A stretch of 64,000 bases of DNA from Hirundichthys speculiger (GCA_018398805.1 JAGFBZ010000371.1:229501-293500); one strand, 5' to 3'; numbered from the stretch's first letter, positions 46,031 to 58,190 are shown. Notes: a model not told the origin generated them from the sequence alone. A program made the numbers and translations.

Positions 46031-46467
46031 TAAGGTCAGGCCTCGCATCCAAAACCCACTAAATGCCATCGCTAAATGACTTAATAAACCCTGTCATTTT
46101 CCTGCTTTGCCAGCTGACAACACAACCTCAGACCAACAACGACGTGCTGTAAACCTTTTGTCCACCTGGACGTCGCTCCAGAACCTCAGATGGTTTGGCG
46201 AGACTCACTATGTTCCTTGACAGAAAGAGGCTTTCATGCTTTTCCACTCGTGAATGAACAGTGAGAGGATTTTATGGCCCTTTCCGGATGGATTGATGAG
46301 GCAGCAGCAGCTGCATCTGTGAGACTGTTGCTCATGTCTTTCCTTCTTGGCGTTGGGTTTACCCTCTTCAATTATAGAAGAAGTGGAAGGAAGCAGTCAG
46401 GGAGCACCTTTTTGTTTTTGATTTAATTTTTTGTTAAATAAACGATGTCACAGCGAGGAAAGTTTTA
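46031..46467. other. No gene seen
   Basis: No recognised feature. Confidence 0.4.
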
Positions 46468-46802
46468 TACAGTGATCTCTTATTTTTCGTGGTTAATGGG
46501 GACCGGTGCCCCTCCGCGAAAATCAAAATCCGAGAACTGGAGCCGGAGCCCCCCGAGCCTAAATAATGTGTTTAAAATATGTTTAAAAACTGCAAAAAAG
46601 TAGCGAAACAAGACAAAGGCTCAACTGTGGTCTTTCTGTTACCTTCACAGCCTCTGGTCTCTGAACTGTAGTAAAGAAACTGCTGGTATTGTGCTATTTT
46701 TGGCTCGTAATTAGCGGCTAACATGCTAACAACAACAAAAGAAAAAGCATGGAACGAGCACTTTATTCTGGCGCTGCAGGAACTTGTAACATCACACAGG
46801 TT

Positions 46803-47212
46803 CAGGGCTTGGCGCTAACTTTTTTGCTCACCAGCCACTGTGGCTAGTGTTTTTCCTCAGTCATTAGCCATTTAGTCTTTATGCTAGCCACAGTTTTGCT
46901 GTCAGTTTTTTTCTTCTTCACAATATTCTTGCATTTACATTTTAAATACAAACAATTGGTACAACTATTGTGATGTGTCATATCAAAGAATAAGTTATCA
47001 GCCAAAGTTGCTTGTAGGGTTGCCAACCGTCCCTTGAAAAACGGAACCCTCCCCTATTTATAAACTAAAGTACGAGTCTATAAATAGGGGAGGGTTCCGT
47101 TTTTCAAGAGACGGTTGGCAACCCTAGTTGCTTGTGAGACAGAAATTGTTACTAGCCACAGCTAAATTTTACCAGCGTTTGGCCGGTTGGCCGGTGTCAG
47201 TGTCAACCCCTG
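46803..47212 (+). mobile_element. hAT-like element D inside B
   Basis: The left end is CAGGGCTTGGCGCTAACTTT and the right end is GGTGTCAGTGTCAACCCCTG (TIR CAGGG). The perfect 8-bp TSD CACAGGTT lies at 46795-46802 and 47213-47220. A short Lys-rich minus-strand frame inside is not a recognisable transposase. Confidence 0.93.
47015..47126. mobile_element. Foldback hAT-like MITE E inside D
   Basis: This is a 112-bp near-perfect palindrome with arms of about 46 bp beginning TAGGGTTGCCAACCGTCCCT and ending GACGGTTGGCAACCCTA. The central loop is about 18 bp. The perfect 8-bp TSD GTTGCTTG lies at 47007-47014 and 47127-47134. Confidence 0.95.
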
Positions 47213-47545
47213 CACAGGTTGTATTGTTGGGCTCCTGTCGGTTAACAGAGAATGTAAATCTATACACGCTGGGCTGCTGTTGATGCTCACTACACTTTTC
47301 ATCTAACCCCGTTTTCATTCTGCCGTCCCACGACACACACACTACATTACCCATAAGGCCACCTTCTGAAAGGGGCCAGGCTGGCTCACAGCATTTCTTC
47401 GTTGTGAGAGAACGCGCACAACATCCTGTGATGTTTCTGCAATTTTTTTCTTGATTTTTTTTTTATATTATATATTTCTGAAAAAAATCTGCGAATAACT
47501 AAACTTAAAACGGAACTTAAAGCGCGAATTGGCAAGAGATCACTG

Positions 47546-47783
47546 TAATAAAAACTAAATAGGTTGTTTTGAAGCAAATGGTTTTGACTCAATTTGTCCT
47601 CTGAATGATCAATATCATCTGATGAACATATACAGCAACTTGATTTTTCATCTCTACTTTTAATTTTGATATTAACTGGGTAGAATATCGCAATATATCG
47701 CGATATCACGATAATATCGTAATGTCACCCAAGTATCATGATACATATTTTATTGCGAGTCCTTGCCAATACTCACCCCTAGT
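47546..47783 (-). mobile_element. Family C hAT-like element, copy 2 (partial)
   Basis: It is the complement of C copy 1 from GCTTCAAAACAACCTATTT to the 5' end TAGGGGTGAG (here CTCACCCCTA). It starts directly at the TA next to B copy 5; the other part of C is absent. Confidence 0.85.
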
Positions 47784-47844
47784 AACGATGTAAGGTGGCG
47801 ACTGAAATGTTGACACCCCCCCAATTGTCATTGTACAATTCGCA

Positions 47845-48155
47845 CTCTGGCCTTATGGGTAATGGCGTGGCCTTATGGGTAATGGCGTGGCCTTATGGGT
47901 AATGTAGTGTGTGTGTTTTCTAGAGATGACAAAAATGACAATTTGTCCCTTCTTTAGGGGAGTCGAAGTTGAAACCCCCCCGTAATTTGCACTATGCATA
48001 AGGCCACCTTCTTAAAGGGGCCAGACTGGTTCACAACATTTCTTCGCTGTGAGAGAACGCGCACAACATCCTGCGATGTTTCTGCGATTTTTTTCTTGAT
48101 TTTTTTTATTATATTATATATTTCTGAAAAATCCGCGAATAACTAAAACCTGAGC
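47845..48155. mobile_element. Rearranged family B fragments in opposite orientations
   Basis: 47848-47920 has three copies of GGCCTTATGGGTAATG in forward B orientation. 47995-48155 has the AAGGCCACCTTCTTAAAGGG to GCGAATAACTAAAACC segment in reverse orientation. Between them is unrelated sequence containing AACCCCCCCGTAATTTGCAC. B ends are missing. Confidence 0.7.
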
Positions 48156-48256
48156 TTCTACTGACCCACTGTGAAGATTCACCACAATCAGATAATTTTC
48201 CTTTTTCATGCTTTTACTCTGAAAATACAGAGAATTAAAGGTAGCAGAAAGCATCC

Positions 48257-51200
48257 CCTTAGCAAAAAGTAGTATACTTAAATACATTTTTTAAAAGTAT
48301 ACTTGAGTATAGTACAAGTATAGCAAGTATACTACAGACCATATACTTTTAGTGTACTGGAAAGTATACAGATTTTATACTTTTTCGGACTAAATTGGAA
48401 CATTTTAAGTTTATAAAAGTTACATGAAGATAACGCAGTTCAACACACATACTACATATTGTAAAGTTTTAATCTCCAGCATCATATTAATAAATACATT
48501 ACATTTTAAACATGAGTTAATGATTTGGAACAAAATATATTATTACTTTGTGGCAGAAAGATGTAAAAAGTAAACTAAAGTATAAGTTAGAATAAGCATA
48601 AGTGTAAATCTTAGTATCAATGTACTTAGTCTAAGACTTTTGTTTATACTTTTAAGTGTAAGCCATACTTCACTATACTATTAAGTAGGTGAATAAAATA
48701 TAGTTTATAAAAAGTCACCTTCAAGTATACTACCTCATTTTTAGTAAAAAAAATAAGTATACTCATAGTACACTTGAAACGTGTCATTACAGCAGATGTC
48801 TTTCTGAAGATGCTGTGAATAATTTCAAGGAGGTCATTCTCTCTCATCTCCCTATGGTGGAATATGATAGAATAACTGAAGGCAACGACCTGAATTTTAC
48901 TCCAGCAGATATTGATTACCTTGTTAACAATACTGCTGATATGTTACATTCAGCCTTGGATGCGGTCGCTCCTCTGAGGAAGAGGGTTTCTTATCTTAGG
49001 AGCTCAGCTCCCTGGTATAATTCACATATTCGCATGCTGAAGCAGAATGCACGTAAAATGGAAAGGAGGTGGTACTCCTGTAAATCTGCGGACTCCCATC
49101 GTGCCTGGAGAGATAGTTTAATAGTCTACAAAATAGCCCTACGTAGAGCTAGAACATCTTATTATTCTTCGTTAATAGAAGAGAATAAACATAACCCACG
49201 TTTTCTGTTCAGCACTGTAGCCAGGCTGACAAAGAGTCACAACTCTGTTGGTCCATGCATTCCTGCTACTCTCAGTAGTGAAGACTTTATGAGCTTTTTT
49301 AGTGGGAAAATAATTAAAATTAGAGATGAGATTGGCCAGGCCCAACTGTCGACGGCTGTGAACGTCCCTGCAGCTTCGTTGATTTCTTCCGTTTCTGATT
49401 TGACTCTGGACTGTTTTTCTCCTGTGGGCCTCTCTGAGTTGACCTCAACTATCAGTAAAGCTAAACCATCTACATGTCTGTTGGATCCCATCCCAACTCG
49501 ACTGTTCAAAGATGTTATGTCCTCTATTGGTATATCAATTTTGGATCAGATTAACCTATCTTTGCAATTAGGATATGTACCACAGGTTTTTAAAGTTGCA
49601 GTCATTAAACCTTTGCTCAAGAAACCATCCCTTGACCCGGACATCTTGGCACAAACTATAGACCAATATCCAACCTTCCATTTATCTCTAAAATCCTGGA
49701 AAAAATAGTTGCTAGCCAGTTAGGAGAACACCTGCATAGAAATGATCTATTTGAGGTCTTTCAGTCAGGGTTTAGATCTCATCATAGCACAGAAACTGCG
49801 CTGATTAGAGTCTCCAACGACCTCCTTATGGCCTCGGATAATGGATTAGTTTCTGTCCTTGTTCTGCTGGACCTCAGTGCTGCTTTTGATACCGTTGATC
49901 ACGGCCTTTTGCTGCATAGATTAGAGCACACTGTTGGAATTAAAGGGACAGCATTAGGCTGGTTTAAGTCATACCTGTCTGACAGGTTCCAGTTCGTCCA
50001 TGTTAATAACGTTTCTTCTGCACGGACTAGGGTCTGCTATGGTGTCCCACAGGGTTCAGTTCTGGGACCAATCCTTTTTACTTTATACATGTTGCCCTTG
50101 GGAAAAATTATCCAGAGCCATGGCATAAACTTTCATTGCTACGCTGATGATACGCAGCTGTACTTATCTATGAAACCAGAGGAAACAAAACCTTTGGCTA
50201 AACTTCAAGGGTGTCTTAATGACGTTAAGTCCTGGATGTCCTCTAACTTTTTGCTTTTAAACTCGGATAAAACAGAGGTTATTGTCTTTGGTCCAAAACA
50301 CCTGAGGAACGGATTAGCTGGGTTTACGCTGGCTTCCAGCACAGCTGTGAAAAACCTTGGAGTCATTTTTGATCAGGATATGTCATTTAAGCAGCATATT
50401 AATCAGGTTTGCAAGACTGCCTTTTTTCATCTCCGAAATATTGCCAAAATTAGGAGCATCCTCTCCCAGGGTGATGCAGAAAAAAAAATCCACGCTTTTG
50501 TCAGTTCTAGACTGGATTATTGTAATGCGTTGTTAGCAGGATGTCCGAAAAGCTCGCTGAATAGCCTTCCAATTGATCCAGAACGCAGCAGCGAGGGTGC
50601 TGACAGGAACCCGTAAGCGAGATCACATCTCTCCCGTGTTAGCCTCCCTCCATTGGCTTCCCGTGAAATTTCGAATTGAGTTTAAAATTCTGCTTCTTGC
50701 ATATAAAGCCCTTAATGGCCTAGCTCCATGCTATTTACCAAGACTTGATAGCACGTTATGCTCCTAATAGAGATCTCCGCTCTCAGAGTGCAGGGTTACT
50801 CGTCGTTCCTAGAATATCTAAAAGTAGATTTGGAGGACGGGCCTTCTGCTACCAGGCACCTTTTTTATGGAACCAGCTACCATTTTGGGTTAAGGAGGCT
50901 GACACCACCTCCACTTTTAAAACTAAATTGAAAACATTTCTGTTTAGTAAAGCCTACAGTTAGTCTAATCTATAGTGCATAGATGCTAATAGCCATAGCT
51001 ATAGCTGTAGTAGCTCAGACTAGAGTAAGCTCGTCTTAATCACAGCTTCGTCATAGCTATGCTGCTATAGGCCTACGCTGCAGGGGGACACCAACATGAT
51101 CTGCTGAGTGGTGTCTCCACTGCTTTTCTCCTTTGTCTTCCCTTTCCTCCTCCCTTCCTCCTCCTCCAGCTCATAATTATTTGGGAGCACCTTGTTACTG

Positions 51201-51857
51201 AAACTGTGCCCCATATTCTTTGCTTTCCTCTGGTTTGTTGTCGTGCTGGTTTTGCCTCCTTTTTCTTTCTGTGTATTTGCAGGCCAGAGTGTCCTGGGTT
51301 TCATGCTGACTTGCAGTTCCATCCTCTGTCCATCCCGGGGTTCACCTCCACTTGTGTTTGGGTGCCGACTGACGTGGTGATCGGCGACCTGGTCCTCTGG
51401 CCATCTCATCCCAGTGCTGCTACCTCCATCTGTTTATGTTTATATGGCCATTGTATTTAGTCATTTGTGTGCTCTCCTCTTTCTGTCCTCCATCTCTCTC
51501 TGTCCTCTATTCTCTCTCTGTCCTGTTTCTCCCCCTTGTTTTCTTTCTTTACCCGGCTGGCCTTTGGCAGGAGGGTCCCCCCATATGAGCCAGGTCCTGC
51601 TCAAGGTTTCTTCCTCTTAAAGTGGAGTTTTTCCTTGCCATTGTTTGGCATTAAGGTTTTTTTTTCTCCCTACGTGGGAGTTTTTTACCTGCCATTATCA
51701 CTGATTGGATTTAATATTATAATCTTAGTTGATGATATTTGCTCGGGGGTCATGCTCTGGGTCTCTGTAAAGCGCCTAGAGACAATTGTCATTGTAACAG
51801 ACGCTATACAAATAAAATTGAATTGAATTGAATTGAATAAACTTCTTTTTGCTAAGG
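48257..51857. mobile_element. TIR element G, split by an L2 LINE
   Basis: The left end CCTTAGCAAAAAGTAGTATA at 48257 and right end CTTCTTTTTGCTAAGG at 51842-51857 are inverted repeats placed on either side of the L2. The body at 48270-48780 is rich in AGTATACTT words in both orientations. No TSD is clear. It is a non-coding DNA element of about 550 bp before the LINE landed. Confidence 0.7.
48786..51838 (+). mobile_element. L2-clade non-LTR retrotransposon, 5'-truncated, frameshifted RT ORF
   Basis: The copy opens within ORF2 (CLSEDAVNNFKEVILSHLP), past where the endonuclease domain would lie. The first frame ends at 49708. A two-base insertion near 49655 shifts the ORF so that ISNLPFISKILEK continues in another register. 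The reverse-transcriptase core follows in 49690-50600: FRSHHSTETALIRVSNDLL, VLLDLSAAFDTVDHGLLL, PQGSVLGPILFTLYM, and CYADDTQLY with the catalytic YADD at 50140-50151. Further shifts occur near 50563 and 50745. The C-terminal part ends FLFSKAYS at 50963. An 880-bp 3' UTR ends in ATAAAATTGAATTGAATTGA. These motifs place it in the L2 clade (CR1 group). It is inactive. Confidence 0.93.
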
Positions 51858-53460
51858 ATCATCAGGTTTTAAGCCGTGACTGACATCATATCCACAGATA
51901 TTAAAAAATGAAACAAATCTCGTGCTGCGGAACAAAATGAATCAAGGAGCACAAAGACCTGTTTAAAACCATTTAACAGTCTTTTTTAACTTGAATGTGT
52001 ATTCTCCATGTCCTCCAGCCAAACCCGGAGTCTGTCTGCGGCTGGTGACGTCACCTCCTCCTCCCCAGAAACCCCTTCATCAGCAAGGTCGGGCGGCTCC
52101 CAGCGTGGGGCTCCGCTGTGGCAGCGTTTATGCAGTCAGCTGGAGATAATGGGGAGTTTTTGGGGAAGTGGACCTTCAGCGTGACCCTGGAGGAGTTAGA
52201 AAAGCTGACTAAATTATTCACGAGCCGTCACTGATCCCGAAGAGAGAGAGAAGAAAAAAAAAAGCGGGATGAGTTCCATGCAAATCAAGACTTGAGTGTT
52301 TTCCCTCAATCCTGCATCAGGGGCCCCCGGGTGAACAAATCAAAGCGTGCACGTACGCGTGCCACCTCAGGAGCTCCTTTAAACTGGTATCAAAGCAGAA
52401 AATCTGTCAATTTAGCTCTTTTATTGCTTTTTATTGCTTTCGCCATATGTTTTATCTAATAGTGAGGGAGAGCTGCAGAAGACAATGTTATTCCTCATAT
52501 TTATATTTACTGGCATCAACGCACATAAACAACCAGTGAGACGCACTGGGAGCGCGTGACGCATGACGCACGCCGCAGAGCTTTTTCTATATTGGATTTG
52601 ACTCAATGAAACTGTCATCCCACATTTGCACGTGCGTATTAATAAATTGTTCATTTCCTGTGTTTTTTTTGTCGGTGCCACGTGCGCACGCATGCAGCGT
52701 GCACTGTTATCGGAGGGGGGGGGGGGGGGTTGCTGCAGAAAGGCCCCCCAAGTGCTTTTCAATCCTCACATTGCCATTGTTTGACAGTCTGCTCGGGAAA
52801 AAAAGGGGTTTTGTTGGGATCCATTTGCACGTATTGTACCCTGCAGCTTTCAGACTGAAAACCTCTTAGTCCCCCCCGCACACACACACGCACGCACGCA
52901 CACACGCACCCCCGCGTGCCTCTGCGCTCCTGCACGCTCAGACCCCCTGTGACCATCCCTCACAGCCAACAGACGCACTCGGCGGCGGGAATTAGAAGGC
53001 AGGTCAGGCTCCGGGAGGATGCGAGCCGGTGTTAGTTACTATGGCAGCCAGTCAGGCCCCGCCCCCCTCCGCCGCGGTGCAGCCGTGTCTGAAAAACCAC
53101 TTTACCGGTGTGTCGGCGGTTTTAACCGTTTCAGAGTGATCAGATGTGTTGCATATATAAAGGCTGTCAGCAGACTGGTTGCTGTACTGGTTCAGCCTAC
53201 TGGTAACTGGAGGAAAATGGGACAGGTCATACAATGTGCGAGCACTTTCCTCGGTGGGGGGGGGGGTGGGGGGGGGGGGGGGGGGGGGGGGGGGCTGCAC
53301 CTTAATGCACAGCTCACAGTTTAGGACTTAATCCGAGCTGACAGTCTGATCAGGAAGTTGACTTCCTCTCATAACATTTTAATCTACGTTCTTCCTTTTA
53401 CTGACAGAAAATGAACTTTGAGTGACCTCAATATGGTTTTTATCATTACACAACCCTGTG
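51858..53460. other. No gene seen; CA and G tracts
   Basis: A (CA/CG)n run lies near 52877-52915, and G runs of 15, 11 and 27 nt at 52715-52729, 53256-53266 and 53268-53294. Frames at 52421-53324 are short and partly poly-Gly/poly-Pro artefacts. Confidence 0.45.
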
Positions 53461-53471
53461 ATGGACAGATG

Positions 53472-54463
53472 AGAGGAGGGATGGATGGATGGAGGGATGG
53501 ATGCATGGATGGATGGAGGGATGGAGGGATGGATGGTTGGCCAGATGGATTGATGGATAAATGGAGGAATGGAGGGATGCCTGGATGGATGGATGGATAA
53601 ATGGATGGAGGGATGGATGGATGGATGGATGGATGGATGGATGGATGGATGGATGGATGGATGGATGGATTGATAAATGGATGGAGGGTGGATGGATGGA
53701 TGGATGGATGGATGGATGGATAAATGGAGGAATGGAGGGATGGATGAATGGATGCATAAATGGGTGGATGGATAAATGGATGGAGGGATAAATGGATGGA
53801 TGGATTGATGGATAAATGGATGGTGGATGGATGGATGGATGGTGGGATGGATAAATGGATGGAGGAATTGATGGATGGATGGATTGATGGATGGAGGGAT
53901 GAATGGATGGATGGATAAATGGATGGATGGATTGATGGATGGATGGATGGATGGATAAATGGATGGATGGATGGATGGATCTGGATGGATGGATGGATGG
54001 ATTGATGGATGGATGGATGGATGGATGGATGGATGGATGGATGGATGGCTGGATGGATGGATGGATGGATGGATGCTGGCTGGATGCTTGGATGGATGGA
54101 TGGATGGATGGATGGATGATGGATGGATGGATGGATGGCTGGCTGATGGATGGATGGATGGATGGATGGATGGATGGATGGATGGATGGATGGATGGATG
54201 GATGGATGGATGGATGGATGGATGGATGGATGGATGGATGGATGGATGGATGGATGGATGGATGGATAAAATGGATGGATGGATAAAATGGATGGATGGA
54301 TACAATGGATGGAGGGATGAAGCTGTGACTTTGTGAATTCAACTGATCCAGAAGAACTTCCTTCAAAGGTGGGCTGGGTTCTCCCACTGGGAGTCACCGC
54401 TCCTCCACATCAAAAGTAGCCTGTTGAGATGATCTGGGCGTCAACTCAGTCATTGATGGATGG

Positions 54464-54499
<36 letters not shown>

Positions 54500-54512
54500 A
54501 TGGATGGATGGA
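53472..54512. repeat. (GATG)n tetranucleotide array
   Basis: About 840 bp of GGAT units at 53472-54312 with GATAAATGGATGG and GATTGATGG variants, then a smaller block at 54453-54512. Because four is coprime to three, all three frames on each strand stay open and give WMDG or PSIH repeats; these long frames are not genes. Confidence 0.97.
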
Positions 54513-54717
54513 TAACATACGTAGCTTAACTCATGCTAGTTCTCACATAACTCAGATCTCAGAAAAGGTCTCAGCAGAGTTGTAAAGAAACAGAAGTTAG
54601 TGAAACAACCACTAGAACATCCAACACCCATGACTAAATAATAACAAAACCCAGCATTTGAATATACACAATATGTTGTGAAATAAAAGATATTTGAAAA
54701 GTAATTAAAAGTAAAGC

Positions 54718-56862
54718 TCTTCTCTCTCAGAGTGCAGGATTACTCGTCGTTCCTAGAATATCTAAAAGTAGGTTTGGAGGACGGGCCTTCTGCTACCAGG
54801 CACCTTTATTCTGGAACCAGCTACCAGTTTGGGTTCAGGAGGCTGACACCACCTCCATCTTTAAAACTAAACTGAAAACATTTCTGTTCAGTAAAGCCTA
54901 CAGTTAGTCTAAACTACAGTGTGTAGGGGCTAATCGTTATAGCTACAGTTAGTCTAAACTATAGTGTGTAGGGGCTAATAGTTATAGCTACAGTTAGTCT
55001 AAACTATAGTGTGTAGGGGCTAATAGTTATAGCTACAGTTAGTCTAAACTATAGTGTGTAGGGGCTAATAGTTATAGCTACAGTTAGTCTAAACTATAGT
55101 GTGTAGGGGCTAATAGTTATAGCTACAGTTAGTCTAAACTATAGTGTGTAGGGGCTAATAGTTATAGCTACAGTTAGTCTAAACTATAGTGTGTAGGGGT
55201 TAATAGTTATAGCTACAGTTAGTCTAAACTATAGTGTGTAGGGGCTAATAGTTATAGCTACAGTTAGTCTAAACTATAGTGTGTAGGGGCTAATAGTTAT
55301 AGCTACAGTTAGTCTAAACTATAGTGTGTAGGGGTTAATAGTTATAGCTACAGTTAGTCTAAACTATAGTGTGTAGGGGCTAATAGTTATAGCTACAGTT
55401 AGTCTAAACTATAGTGTGTAGGGGCTAATAGTTATAGCTACAGTTAGTCTAAACTAGAGTGTGTAGGGGCTAATAGTTATAGCTACAGTTAGTCTAAACT
55501 ATAGTGTGTAGGGGCTAATAGTTATAGCTACAGTTAGTCTAAACTATAGTGTGTAGGGGCTAATAGTTATAGCTACAGTTAGTCTAAACTATAGTGTGTA
55601 GGGGCTAATAGTTATAGCTACAGTTAGTCTAAACTATAGTGTGTAGGGGCTAATAGTTATAGCTACAGTTAGTCTAAACTATAGCGTGTAGGGGCTAATA
55701 GTTATAGCTACAGTTAGTCTAAACTATAGCGTGTAGGGGCTAATAGTTATAGCTACAGTTAGTCTAAACTATAGTCTGTAGGGGCTAATAGTTATAGCTA
55801 CAGTTAGTCTAAACTATAGCGTGTAGGGGCTAATAGTTATAGCTACAGTTAGTCTAAACTATAGTGTGTAGGGGCTAATAGTTATAGCTACAGTTAGTCT
55901 AAACTATAGTGTGTAGGGGCTAATAGTTATAGCTACAGTTAGTCTAAACTATAGTGTGTAGGGGTTAATAGTTATAGCTACAGTTAGTCTAAACTATAGT
56001 GTGTAGGGGCTAATAGTTATAGCTACAGTTAGTCTAAACTAGAGTGTGTAGGGGCTAATAGTTATAGCTACAGTTAGTCTAAACTATAGTCTGTAGGGCC
56101 TAATAGTTATAGCTACAGTTAGTCTAAACTATAGTGTGTAGGGGCTAATAGTTATAGCTACAGTTAGTCTAAACTATAGTGTGTAGGGGCTAATAGTTAT
56201 AGCTACAGTTAGTCTAAACTATAGTGTGTAGGGGCTAATAGTTATAGCTACAGTTAGTCTAAACTATAGCGTGTAGGGGCTAATAGTTATAGCTACAGTT
56301 AGTCTAAACTATAGCGTGTAGGGGCTAATAGTTATAGCTACAGTTAGTCTAAACTATAGTGTGTAGGGGCTAATAGTTATAGCTACAGTTAGTCTAAACT
56401 ATAGTCTGTAGGGCCTAATAGTTATAGCTACAGTTAGTCTAAACTATAGTGTGTAGGGGCTAATAGTTATAGCTACAGTTAGTCTAAACTATAGTGTGTA
56501 GGGGCTAATAGTTATAGCTACAGTTAGTCTAAACTATAGTGTGTAGGGGCTAATAGTTATAGCTACAGTTAGTCTAAACTATAGCGTGTAGGGGCTAATA
56601 GTTATAGCTACAGTTAGTCTAAACTATAGTGTGTAGGGGCTAATAGTTTTAGCTACAGTTAGTCTAAACTATAGTGTTTAGGGGCTAATAGTTATAGCCA
56701 TAGTTATAGCAGCTCAGACTAGAGTAGCTCGTCTTAATCACAGGTTCGTCATAGCTTTGCTGCTATAGGCCTACGCTGCAGGGGGACACTTCCTCCCTTT
56801 CCTCCTTATAATTGACGTTGTAACAGACGCCATACAAATAAAATTGAATTGAACTGAATTAA
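54718..56862 (+). mobile_element. L2-clade LINE 3' end with satellite-expanded UTR
   Basis: The coding remnant at 54725-54906 includes PRISKSRFGGRAFCYQ and ends FLFSKAYS, as in the L2 copies at 19.1 and 50.8 kb. Directly after the stop the UTR segment is amplified (next entry). The remaining UTR follows: GCAGCTCAGACTAGAGTAGC, CTATAGGCCTACGCTGCAGG, and the terminal ATACAAATAAAATTGAATTG. It has an internal UTR deletion like the minus-strand L2 at 18.8 kb. Confidence 0.92.
54900..56699 (+). repeat. 45-bp satellite, 40 copies, derived from the LINE 3' UTR
   Basis: The unit runs ACAGTTAGTCTAAACTATAG, then TGTGTAGGGGCTAATAGTTATAGCT in continuation. Line-by-line register shows exactly 40 units over 1800 bp with no insertion or deletion and only a few point variants (GCG, TCT, AGAG, GGGGT). 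The same sequence is present once in the L2 at 18.8-19.1 kb (as complement) and once, more diverged, at 50955-51010, so the array arose inside this LINE. Confidence 0.97.
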
Positions 56863-58190
56863 CAAATGATATACATGTAAACAAAATGCTGAAACTAACC
56901 CAGCTGCAATGACATCAAGGGAAAAGCAAAATGTACCAAAGTAATTTGGTACAAAGCCAACTGGTTTTGGTACCTAAACCTAACCAGGCAAGTCTGAACC
57001 TAAAGAGACAGTTGTGATGATAAAACCTTACCAAAAAACAAGTTAAAGGGTAAATAAAACTGACTATAAAAAGCAAATAAATCAAAATAGAGACAGCTGT
57101 TTCAGGCAGTTTTGAACTATTTACTATCAACTAAGATGACAGCAGAGAAGTATGTGATAACCTTGAAATGATAACCAGCCTCCAGCATAAACTATCCTAA
57201 TAAAATTAAAATATTGGAGGGCACCAAGTACAGGAGAAGATGCAGTAAACACTCTGAGGTGAAAGTTGCACAAAAAAAGAGGAGAAGACAGATCAGGTAC
57301 AAAAGTCCAGATGAAAACTAGATGACAGCTCATCCATCCATCCTTACGTACTTCTACCCTGTTCAGGGTCCCAGGGGCCTGCTGGAGCCGGTCCCAGCGG
57401 TCAACACTCATGAGGCGGGTACACCCCCGGCCGGGTCGCCAGTCTATCAGAGGACATTACTAATTAACAGCTCTGCTGGAATAAATGGAGGATTTGGAGA
57501 AACTCCAAAAGATGCTTTGCCAGATGCTTTCTGAGAGTCCTAAAAGGGCCGACCGTTAATCCTCACAGCAGATTTATATCTAAAAATCCTGCACGCTTTT
57601 ATTTTAAATTAAGCCGTTATGGATCGGTCGCATCAGAGAAACACGCGGCCGCAAAATAGATGGAAACCTTGTCTTGATTACCGTAATTAAGGCTCTTAGA
57701 AACGTTCATGAAACGTGACTCATAAAATCCCCTGGAGTCACATGACCAACTCCAGACCAACAAACGAAGGCTCTTTAAAGCGGCGGTGCTGTTGTTAGAG
57801 GCTTCCCCGCCAGCCACCTGAACGCCTCTATTTATCACCGCCTGGCTGTTGCTGCAGAAACATTCCTCAGCGGGGACACAAGGTTACCTGGGAAATATTT
57901 TTTTGAGACTTGGGGGAAGCAGCGGGGCTCCCCCGAAGCTCAGTTTGTCTCACGATTCCCTGCTAAACCCCGAATTGAAGGCTGAGGTGCTCGTCCGGGC
58001 TCCTGTCAGCGCTCAGGTGTTGCTACGCTTGATGCAAATATGAAAATCTGGACCGATCTCGATCAGAGAATCTAACTGAATCTAACTGAGGGATGAAGAA
58101 TGAAAGAAAAAAAGAACAAGGCATTGGGACGTCTACTGATCAATGAGACTACAAAGAAAAGTTTTACTTCATCAGTTTGGACCCTGTAGA
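56863..58190. other. No convincing gene; SINE-like piece
   Basis: Frames at 56915-57411 and 57617-58043 have no family features. A dispersed-repeat segment lies at 57331-57457. Confidence 0.4.
57331..57457 (+). mobile_element. Dispersed-repeat fragment (SINE 3' body type)
   Basis: It contains CATCCATCCATCCTTACG, TGTTCAGGGTCCCAGGGGCC, CGGTCCCAGCGGTCAACACT and CGCCAGTCTATCAGAGGACA, the order found in the 3' body of a common fish repeat. The tRNA-like head is not present. Confidence 0.5.

Larger units (their letters stand above)
46470..47545 (-). mobile_element. Family B element, copy 5, carrying nested D and E
   Basis: It starts CAGTGATCTCTTATTTTTCG and ends GGCAAGAGATCACTG, with TA at 46468-46469 and 47546-47547. 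It is interrupted by a 410-bp hAT element. Confidence 0.92.

Noticed and set aside
13980..47354. Recurrent frame beginning MGNVVCVSWDG in several places (both strands)
   Set aside because: It lies inside family B copies with TA duplications, is short and variable at its end, and has no transposase features.
53379..54397. Very long frames of Pro-Ser-Ile-His or Trp-Met-Asp-Gly repeats, up to 337 residues
   Set aside because: They are translations of the (GATG)n array in every frame on both strands, with no start context or non-repeat domain.
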